Shown here: piece by piece, positions 1 through 4,489 of the stretch
Layout of the letters: each line of letters begins with the position of its first letter
Numbering within the stretch: position 1 is the stretch's first letter
Source: an uncultured Granulosicoccus sp.
GTDB taxonomy: Bacteria; Pseudomonadota; Gammaproteobacteria; Granulosicoccales; Granulosicoccaceae
DNA: 5,465 nucleotides
Assembly (NCBI GenBank): GCA_938016235.1
Contig: CALLPU010000055.1
Span: 1-5,465 of the forward strand
Direction: 5' to 3'
Position numbers and translations under genes: made by a program
The notes under the pieces: model-generated
The model's input: only the letters and a program-made list of their open reading frames with translations
Database searches by the model: none
Told to the model about the DNA's origin: nothing

Positions 1-17
1 ACGGCTATTCGTTGCAT
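1..17 (-). CDS. hisH: Imidazole glycerol phosphate synthase glutaminase subunit HisH, first codons only (partial)
   Basis: Downstream of hisB on the same strand, an ATG (complement of 15-17) opens a frame reading M-Q-R-I-A before the window ends. HisH proteins of many gammaproteobacteria begin with a very similar stretch (M-x-x-[IV]-A-V-[IV]-D-Y-G), and hisH follows hisB in most proteobacterial his operons. An AGAG lies seven bases upstream of the ATG as a modest ribosome binding site. HisH would supply ammonia from glutamine to HisF in the synthesis of imidazole glycerol phosphate, the substrate of HisB. Only five full codons are visible, so the call rests mainly on gene order and could be wrong. 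Confidence 0.45.
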
Positions 18-79
18 GGCTCAACTCTTGATGAAACTGATCGCGAAGTAACGTTGACACGTGTGTGGGAATCCACGAG

Positions 80-119
80 AAATCCTGCAAGCAGGTATTT
101 TATCGTTCCCGCCAGAACG
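80..119 (-). repeat. Two adjacent small hairpins in the hisB-hisH gap
   Basis: The 147-base gap between hisB and the probable hisH holds two neighbouring dyads. Bases 104-108 (CGTTC) pair with 115-119 (GAACG) around a six-base loop. Bases 80-88 (AAATCCTGC) are nearly complementary to 91-100 (GCAGGTATTT) with one bulged base. Read on the minus-strand mRNA neither is followed by a T-run, so they do not look like intrinsic terminators. They could stabilise or process the his transcript or have no role. The rest of the gap shows no coding signal. Confidence 0.35.
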
Positions 120-164
120 GCCTCTAGCCAGCCGCCCGATAAACGGTTCCCATCGGTCACCGCG

Positions 165-758
165 CTATAAAGTGCCCTTGGTAGAGGGCATGGCATCGGC
201 AGCTCTATCATCAATCGTGCAAGCGATTCTGAGTGCGCGTCCGAAGGCCTTGAAAAGCGTCTCTATCTTGTGATGATCGTTGCTACCGCGCAGCACATCC
301 AGATGCAATGTTGCCTTGGCATGGTTGGCAAATCCCTGGAAGAATTCGGAAGTTAAATCCACATCGAAGTTCCCCACTCTGGGGCGCTTGAAGTCGGCAT
401 GGAAATGCAAGCCGGGCCGTCCGGAAAAATCGATCACAACACGCGATAACGATTCATCCAGAGGTACATAGGCATGGCCATAACGTTGTATGCCTTTTCG
501 ATCACCCAGCGCTTCGGCAAAGGCACTGCCTATGGCGATACCGATATCCTCTACCGAATGATGATCGTCGATATGCACGTCACCCTGACAGGCGACGTTC
601 AAGTCGAACAGGCCGTGTCGAGCCACCTGATCGAGCATGTGCTCAAGAAAGGGCACTCCCGTGTCGAACTCCCCCTTACCAGAGCCATCGAGTACAAGAC
701 CCACTGATATCGCTGTTTCCAGCGTATTGCGCTCGACCTTAGCTATGCGACCTGACAC
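165..758 (-). CDS. hisB: Imidazoleglycerol-phosphate dehydratase HisB (monofunctional)
   Basis: HisB removes water from imidazole glycerol phosphate to give imidazole acetol phosphate, a middle step of histidine biosynthesis, in the cytoplasm with Mn(II). The 197-residue product has the full family pattern: an N-terminal R-I-A-K-V-E-R-N-T, E39-H40, the signature D-D-H-H-S-V-E-D at 64-71, Y-G-H at 93-95, the second signature around N-H-A-K (145-148), N-D-H-H-K-I-E at 160-166, and the usual S-T-K-G-T-L ending. The metal-binding His and Glu residues are all present. It matches the family length of about 195 residues and lacks the N-terminal histidinol-phosphatase domain of the fused E. coli HisB. 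The frame is open upstream to an ATG at 875, but the extra 39 residues are not family-like. GTG at 758 has a GGAGG seven bases upstream and is the convincing start. Confidence 0.97.
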   Translation of the reverse strand: MSGRIAKVERNTLETAISVGLVLDGSGKGEFDTGVPFLEHMLDQVARHGLFDLNVACQGDVHIDDHHSVEDIGIAIGSAFAEALGDRKGIQRYGHAYVPLDESLSRVVIDFSGRPGLHFHADFKRPRVGNFDVDLTSEFFQGFANHAKATLHLDVLRGSNDHHKIETLFKAFGRALRIACTIDDRAADAMPSTKGTL

Positions 759-765
759 CCGCAAA

Positions 766-770
766 CCTCC
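766..770 (-). promoter_or_regulatory. Ribosome binding site that fixes the hisB GTG start
   Basis: The minus strand reads GGAGG here, seven bases before GTG at 756-758. It is a near-perfect Shine-Dalgarno sequence. It settles the start in favour of the GTG over the ATG further upstream at 875. Confidence 0.85.
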
Positions 771-906
771 GCAAAAGCGCCGGAGCATACACCGTAATGC
801 CGCGACGGAACAGCCACCGTTGGCGCACAGAACCTGTATCGGGCCACCATGAGCAGTAGGTCCGCTTTGCTGCAACGCAAATTATGCTGGCACTCGGGGC
901 GATGAA

Positions 907-1344
907 TTACACCTGCAACCAGAAGGTTACCGGGCCATCGTTGACCAGCGATACCTGCATGTCGGCGCCGAAACTACCTTGCGCCACCACCAAACCGCTA
1001 TTTTCCACTATCGACACCAGCTGATCGAACCGTTGGCTGGCTGTGGCAGGGCTGGCAGCTGTGGAAAAGCTCGGCCGGCGCCCTTTGCGGGTATCCGCAG
1101 CAAGGGTGAACTGCGGCACCAGCAACAATTGCCCAGCCGCTGCCTGTATATCCAGATTCATCTTCCCCTGCTCATCGGGAAAAATCCGATAATTCAATAA
1201 CTTGTCGGCTAGTTGAGCAGGAGCGTCAGCTGTATCGGATTTCTCAACACCAATCAGAGACACCAGACCTGTTGCGATTCGCGCGGTTTCGGAACCGGCG
1301 ATGGAAACAGAGGCTTCGGTGACTCGCTGTATCAGTGCAATCAT
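907..1344 (-). CDS. dtd: D-aminoacyl-tRNA deacylase (D-Tyr-tRNA(Tyr) deacylase) DTD
   Basis: DTD is a cytoplasmic homodimer that hydrolyses D-amino acids, and glycine, wrongly attached to tRNA. The product is 145 residues, the same as E. coli DTD. It starts M-I-A-L-I-Q-R-V-T, carries Y-R-I-F-P-D-E-Q-G-K-M-N at 52-63, Q-F-T-L-A-A-D-T at 78-85 and R-R-P-S-F at 89-93, and ends with A-D-M-Q-V-S-L-V-N-D-G-P-V-T-F-W-L-Q-V. This includes the Gly-cisPro motif (G137-P138) that gives chiral selectivity. The residue before Q78 is Pro77, where E. coli has Ser in its S-Q-F-T motif. The frame stays open to an ATG at 1461. The start at 1344 matches the family, while ATG 1353, three codons earlier, has a slightly better-placed AGG and is a possible alternative. 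The gap to hisB is 148 bases, so cotranscription is possible but unproven. Confidence 0.97.
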   Translation of the reverse strand: MIALIQRVTEASVSIAGSETARIATGLVSLIGVEKSDTADAPAQLADKLLNYRIFPDEQGKMNLDIQAAAGQLLLVPQFTLAADTRKGRRPSFSTAASPATASQRFDQLVSIVENSGLVVAQGSFGADMQVSLVNDGPVTFWLQV

Positions 1345-1384
1345 GGTGAGCATCAAGAACCTGTAAACGGCCAACAGTATCAGC

Positions 1385-1400
1385 GTAGGAAAATTCCTAC
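1385..1400. promoter_or_regulatory. Perfect 16-base palindrome upstream of dtd, possible operator
   Basis: GTAGGAA at 1385-1391 is the exact reverse complement of TTCCTAC at 1394-1400, separated by AA. It sits 41 bases upstream of the dtd start and overlaps a weak candidate promoter on the minus strand. The two-base centre suits a protein-binding dyad better than an RNA hairpin. Neither strand has a T-run after it, so it is not a terminator. The binding protein, if any, is unknown. Confidence 0.4.
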
Positions 1401-1600
1401 AAAAATAGAGGGAAATTCTGACAGGAAAATGCGGAACTTCCGATAGCAATCGGGCGGCCACAAAACGATAATAACCTCGTGGTCAGGAACACCACATACA
1501 CGGAAGTGTCACGGAGGATGTACTAAAACAAGGAAGTTCAACTCAATGACGAGTTGTCTGTTTGATGACCACATCAACCTGAGGAGCCAGGATGGTTCAG

Positions 1601-1619
1601 CCCGGCCAGGATGGCCGGG
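1601..1619. repeat. GC-rich inverted repeat downstream of the rhodanese gene
   Basis: CCCGGCC (1601-1607) and GGCCGGG (1613-1619) form a perfect seven-base stem around AGGAT. On the plus strand a T-rich stretch follows at about 1621-1633 (GTCTTTGGTTTTT), which looks somewhat like an intrinsic terminator. However, no plus-strand gene lies upstream. On the minus strand, where the rhodanese transcript ends, the stem lies 45 bases beyond the stop without a T-run. It may stabilise the 3' end of that mRNA or block antisense transcription. Confidence 0.45.
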
Positions 1620-1664
1620 TGTCTTTGGTTTTTGGCCACCTCACTTGCCGCAGCACTGATCCCG

Positions 1665-2096
1665 CTAGCACTGCTCCCAAGGCAACCCCTCGAATCGCCA
1701 GCCAGCCACGGTATTACGGTGATGCTGCTCATCCAGCGGCCCTTCGAAACCACCGTCAACAATCTGCACATCGCTCACACCTTCGGCGCTTAGTGCCTCG
1801 GCAGCATCCTGGGAGCGGTTTCCGCTCCTGCATATCAGCAACACGGGATTCGCACCCCGTTGCTTTGATGACACCCTGCCCAGCAGGGCTTTTCTGACAT
1901 TAGCCACAAACGCTTCGTTGATGGTCCAGTCTGGTGCGTCGATCCAAGGCACGTTCACGGCCCCCTTGGGATGCCCGATCATGAGGAACTCCATATCGGA
2001 GCGAACATCGATCAGCGTCACACCGGGATCAGACTGCATCATTGCCCAGGCATCAGTGGGGGAGATCAGTTCGGCAGCAAAGGCACTGGCACTCAT
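1665..2096 (-). CDS. Single-domain rhodanese-like sulfurtransferase
   Basis: Rhodanese domains carry sulfur as a persulfide on a catalytic cysteine; the physiological donor and acceptor of this protein cannot be told from sequence. The 143-residue product is one rhodanese domain: I-D-V-R at 29-32 (typical first strand and turn), H-P-K-G-A-V-N-V-P-W at 42-51, the active-site loop C-R-S-G-N-R-S at 89-95 with Cys89 as nucleophile, the D-G-G-F-E-G turn at 114-119, and a C-terminal G-W-R-F-E-G-L-P-W-E-Q typical of this group. No signal peptide or membrane segment is seen, so it is probably cytoplasmic. The start at 2096 gives a normal N-terminus. An in-frame ATG at 2147 lies upstream of the best -10 box (2135-2140), which argues against it. 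The gene diverges from the acyltransferase, and no neighbour hints at a partner. Confidence 0.93.
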   Translation of the reverse strand: MSASAFAAELISPTDAWAMMQSDPGVTLIDVRSDMEFLMIGHPKGAVNVPWIDAPDWTINEAFVANVRKALLGRVSSKQRGANPVLLICRSGNRSQDAAEALSAEGVSDVQIVDGGFEGPLDEQHHRNTVAGWRFEGLPWEQC

Positions 2097-2134
2097 TGCA
2101 GTTCGTGTTCCTGTCTGAATCGAGTCGTCTCCGT

Positions 2135-2140
2135 ATTCTA
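2135..2140 (-). promoter_or_regulatory. Candidate -10 box for the rhodanese gene in the divergent intergenic region
   Basis: The minus strand reads TAGAAT, five of six matches to the sigma-70 -10 consensus, about 40 bases upstream of the chosen rhodanese ATG. No good -35 box lies at 16-18 bases, so the call is weak. On the plus strand TACTAT at 2156-2161 is an equally tentative -10 for the acyltransferase. Confidence 0.3.
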
Positions 2141-2199
2141 ACGGCATGTAAGCGCTACTATGAGCAGCAATCCGTTATGAGAGCAAGCCCGGGCAATTC

Positions 2200-3096
2200 A
2201 TGTCAGTTCGAGTTATCAGCGCAGTGGCACAGTGTGTCAGCTGGCTTCCGCTGCGAGTCAATCAGATGCTGGGCGCTTTGCTGGGACGATTGGCGTGGTT
2301 GCTGGATACCGATGCCCGCAAGGTCACCGAAATCAATCTGCAGCTGTGCTTTCCCGACATGCCTGATCAGGAACGACGGATCCTGGCCAGGCAAAGTCTG
2401 GTGGAAACGGGTAAACAGCTGACCGAAAGCGCCTGGATATTCCACAGACCGATCGAGCAGATGCTGGCCAGGATACAGCCTGGCATCGGTCAGGATTTGC
2501 ACGCGGAAGTTCGCGCGTCGGCGAAAGGGCTGATCATGATTTCTCCGCATATCGGCAACTGGGAGCTGTGCACCCTGCCGCTTTCCCAAGCCGCGCCGTT
2601 CACCTACTTTTACAGAAGCCCGCGCAAACAGGGCATGGGGCAACGACTGGTCCAATGGCGAACTCACCTGGGTGGGCAGCCTGCGACGCTGGATGCCGCG
2701 GGCATTCGCAAAGCCATGACACTGCTCAAGCAAGGTGGCACCCTGGGCATTCTCCCCGATCAGGAGCCTGATGCTGACAATGGACAGTTTGCGCCTTTTT
2801 TTGGCGAACCTGCTCTCACCATGACGTTGCTATCAAAGCTTGCCCGCAAACACGATACACAGCTGCTTTTCTGTGTGGCCGAACGACTACCCCATGGCAA
2901 GGGCTGGAAAATGCACTACCTGCCGGCAGACCCTCAGATTGCCAGTACGAACCTGGCTGAGGCCACAGCAGCACTCAACCGTGGCGTAGAACAGTGTATT
3001 GCGCTATGCCCCGCTCAATACCTATGGGACTACAAGCGTTTCAACACGCAGGTGGATGGCGCTCGACGGCAATACCGTGTCCGACAACCCGGTTAG
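2200..3096 (+). CDS. LpxL/HtrB-family lysophospholipid (lipid A-type) acyltransferase
   Basis: The family transfers fatty acyl chains to lipid A precursors, or in some members to other lipids, on the inner face of the cytoplasmic membrane. The 298-residue product is close to family length, about 300. Features in order: a hydrophobic and amphipathic N-terminus (about 5-36) suited to membrane anchoring, N-L-Q-L-C-F-P at 46-52, the catalytic H-x4-E box H-I-G-N-W-E at 117-122 (His117, Glu122), Y-R-S-P-R at 138-142, L-P-D-Q-E-P at 185-190, F-F-G-E-P-A at 200-205, and Q-Y-L-W-D-Y-K-R-F at 273-281. These are the conserved blocks of lauroyl/myristoyl acyltransferases. Which paralogue (LpxL, LpxM or another) and which acyl donor cannot be decided. 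No strong Shine-Dalgarno precedes ATG 2200, but the N-terminus fits and no better start is in frame. Confidence 0.92.
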   Translation: MSVRVISAVAQCVSWLPLRVNQMLGALLGRLAWLLDTDARKVTEINLQLCFPDMPDQERRILARQSLVETGKQLTESAWIFHRPIEQMLARIQPGIGQDLHAEVRASAKGLIMISPHIGNWELCTLPLSQAAPFTYFYRSPRKQGMGQRLVQWRTHLGGQPATLDAAGIRKAMTLLKQGGTLGILPDQEPDADNGQFAPFFGEPALTMTLLSKLARKHDTQLLFCVAERLPHGKGWKMHYLPADPQIASTNLAEATAALNRGVEQCIALCPAQYLWDYKRFNTQVDGARRQYRVRQPG

Positions 3097-3270
3097 CAAA
3101 CTGTCCTCGAATTTGAGATTTTAACCGCGTTGGGCAGCGGTCGACTTGCATATCGATCACTGAAACCCCACACTCTTGCTGCGCGGCGCGCGCGATCAGC
3201 CACGGCAAGACGGTAACGTCACTTGCCAGCATGGGTTGATCACGGGCGTGAAAACAGCGCGATTACGTGA
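3097..3270. other. Intergenic region between the acyltransferase and the TPP riboswitch
   Basis: No convincing gene lies here. There is an alternating GC run at about 3180-3195. An imperfect hairpin at 3204-3227 has outer GGCAAG/CTTGCC and inner ACG/CGT pairs around a short loop with a two-base bulge. The thi operon promoter should lie here. The best guess is TTGATC at 3236-3241 with GATTAC at 3261-3266, but the 19-base spacing and poor -10 make it weak. No clear intrinsic terminator follows the acyltransferase: a three-pair CTC/GAG stem at 3106-3117 followed by ATTTT is too short. Confidence 0.4.
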
Positions 3271-3370
3271 TGACTCAACGGGGTGCCGCAAGGCTGAGAG
3301 TCCGGATGCTTCGACATCCGGCACAACCCGCAGAACCTGAACTGGTTAGAACCAGCGTAGGAATTGAGCG
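3271..3370 (+). promoter_or_regulatory. TPP riboswitch aptamer (THI element)
   Basis: The core conserved blocks of the thiamine pyrophosphate aptamer are present in order: GGGGTGCC (3280-3287), GGCTGAGAG (3292-3300), ACCC (3326-3329), GAACCTGA (3333-3340), CTGGTTAGAACCAG (3342-3355), GCGTAGGAA (3355-3363). Pairings seen: P1 CTCAA 3274-3278 with TTGAG 3364-3368; P2 GGGT 3281-3284 with ACCC 3326-3329; a very short P3, GCC/GGC around GCAA; an optional P3a of seven perfect pairs, 3302-3308 with 3315-3321; and P5 CTGGTT/AACCAG. TPP binding is known to switch off thiamine synthesis or uptake genes. Here it lies about 50 bases before a thiamine transporter operon, which independently supports the call. 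Confidence 0.97.
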
Positions 3371-3424
3371 AACCCACCTTCGAGGGGTCATCATCTTTGA
3401 GACTAACGCTCCAGGATGAACATG
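3371..3424 (+). promoter_or_regulatory. Riboswitch expression platform and thiB ribosome binding site
   Basis: AGGA at 3413-3416 lies five bases before ATG 3422 and is the thiB ribosome binding site. TCATCTT (3391-3397) can pair with AGGATGA (3413-3419), six Watson-Crick pairs plus one G-U, hiding that site. GAGCG (3366-3370), which shares three bases with the 3' strand of P1, can instead pair with CGCTC (3407-3411), and this is topologically incompatible with the hiding stem. I infer translational control: with TPP bound P1 forms and the site is hidden. A small hairpin at 3372-3388 is followed only by ATCATCTTTG, a poor terminator tail. The aptamer is certain; the switching pairs are inference. 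Confidence 0.55.
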
Positions 3425-4489
3425 ACCGACGCAATTCCCCTTCCGACCTCTGGTAATCAAGCGGGCAACCGCCTGAATATGCTGGCCAAAGCCCTGCTCG
3501 TGATGGGCAGCGCTCTGCTGCCTCACTCTGCGGCCATGGCGGCCGAGCGCACGCTGACGGTGTACACCTACGAATCGTTTACTGCTGAATGGGGCCCGGG
3601 GCCCATCATCAAGGCAGGCTTTGAAGAACAGTGTGGCGACTGCAGCATTGAATTCGTGGCGCTGGACAGTTCCGCCGGCATACTCAATCGCGTTCAACTC
3701 GAAGGCGACAATACCCGGGCTGACATGGTGCTTGGGCTCGATACGAATCTGATGGCAATAGCCGAAGACACCGGGTTACTGGTTGAGTCGGGTATCGATA
3801 CTGACCGGCTGGATCTACCCGTTGAGTGGACATCCAAAACCTTTGTACCGTTTGACTATGGTTACTTCGCTTTTGTTTACGACACCGAAGCGCTAAGCAC
3901 GCCACCAACGAGTTTTGAAGCGCTGATTAACGCACCCGATGATGTGAAGATCATCATTCAGGACCCTCGCACCAGTACACCGGGCCTCGGCTTGCTGCTG
4001 TGGTTGAAATCCGTCTACGGTGATCAGGCCGCTGAAAAATGGGCCGCTCTTCAACCTCGTATTCTGACTGTCACCAAGGGCTGGAGCGAAGCCTACTTCT
4101 CGTTGTTCCTCAACGGTGAAGCTCCCATGGTGCTGAGCTACAGCACATCACCGGGCTATCACATGGAAATCGACAAGACAGAGCGATATCAGGCAGCAGC
4201 TTTCGACGAAGGACACTACCTGCAGGTCGAAGTCGCCGCATTACTCAAACGCTCTCCCAATCAAGCACTCGGCCGAGAGTTCCTCACGTACCTGACCAGC
4301 AAAGCGGCGCAATCCAGCCTGCCGTTGAGCAATGTCATGTACCCGGTGATTGACCTGGGTGACGATCTGCCACCGTCATTTAATAAGCTCATTACCCCAG
4401 CCAGCACCCATCTGTTCAGCCCGGAAACGGTCAGAGACAACCGTCGCGACTGGATCAACGAATGGCTTGAGGCATCTACCGGCGGGTGA
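3422..4489 (+). CDS. thiB: Thiamine ABC transporter substrate-binding protein ThiB (TbpA)
   Basis: ThiB is the periplasmic protein that captures thiamine and its phosphates and delivers them to the ThiP-ThiQ transporter. The product is 355 residues. A hydrophobic signal segment (about 20-41) ends in A-M-A-A before E-R-T-L, so export and cleavage are likely. Blocks shared with E. coli ThiB follow: T-V-Y-T-Y-E-S-F at 46-53, W-G-P-G-P at 57-61, F-V-P-F-D-Y-G-Y-F-A-F at 141-151, Q-D-P-R-T-S-T-P-G-L-G at 180-190, T-K-G-W-S-E-A-Y at 218-225, E-G-H-Y-L-Q-V-E-V-A at 263-272. Pocket residues equivalent to E. coli Tyr27, Trp34, Trp197 and Tyr221 are kept (Tyr50, Trp57, Trp221, Tyr246), but the Trp280 position is Val305. 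ATG 3422 is chosen over ATG 3416 because AGGA is correctly spaced only for 3422. The TPP riboswitch upstream confirms the role. Confidence 0.96.
   Translation: MTDAIPLPTSGNQAGNRLNMLAKALLVMGSALLPHSAAMAAERTLTVYTYESFTAEWGPGPIIKAGFEEQCGDCSIEFVALDSSAGILNRVQLEGDNTRADMVLGLDTNLMAIAEDTGLLVESGIDTDRLDLPVEWTSKTFVPFDYGYFAFVYDTEALSTPPTSFEALINAPDDVKIIIQDPRTSTPGLGLLLWLKSVYGDQAAEKWAALQPRILTVTKGWSEAYFSLFLNGEAPMVLSYSTSPGYHMEIDKTERYQAAAFDEGHYLQVEVAALLKRSPNQALGREFLTYLTSKAAQSSLPLSNVMYPVIDLGDDLPPSFNKLITPASTHLFSPETVRDNRRDWINEWLEASTGG

Larger units (their letters stand above)
1345..1664. other. 320-base intergenic region between dtd and the rhodanese gene
   Basis: I find no convincing gene in this stretch. Several frames are open but none has family-like residues or a good ribosome binding site. 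It holds a perfect 16-base palindrome at 1385-1400, three copies of the dyad GGAA-N-TTC (1411-1418, 1433-1440, 1532-1539), a GC-rich hairpin at 1601-1619, and a 10-base direct repeat GCCAGGATGG at 1586-1595 and 1605-1614. On the minus strand, TTGTAG, 17 bases, TACTGT could be a weak dtd promoter overlapping the palindrome. That promoter is a guess, since TACTGT matches only half of the -10 consensus. Confidence 0.5.

Noticed and set aside
759..875. N-terminal extension of HisB to ATG 875
   Set aside because: The extra residues are not family-like, and the GTG at 758 has a strong, well-spaced GGAGG.
885..900. Possible sigma-54 promoter upstream of hisB (minus strand TGCCAG ... TTGC)
   Set aside because: The -24 element and spacing do not match the TGGCAC-N5-TTGC consensus.
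1345..1461. N-terminal extension of DTD to ATG 1461
   Set aside because: DTD begins at M-I-A-L-I-Q-R-V in the family; the extension would run through the palindrome cluster and has no ribosome binding site.
2203..2733. 176-codon minus-strand open frame inside the acyltransferase gene
   Set aside because: It is a mirror frame of a gene with all family motifs on the plus strand, and its translation shows no domain.
3041..3232. 63-codon minus-strand open frame over the end of the acyltransferase gene and the region after it
   Set aside because: It overlaps the strongly supported acyltransferase antisense, has no clear ribosome binding site, and its residues match no family I recognise.
3372..3395. 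Intrinsic terminator in the thiB leader
   Set aside because: The stem is short and bulged and the tail (CATCATCTTTG) is not a T-run, so translational control fits better.
3275..3697. 140-codon minus-strand open frame over the riboswitch and the start of thiB
   Set aside because: It runs antisense to the aptamer and signal peptide region, whose plus-strand reading is certain.
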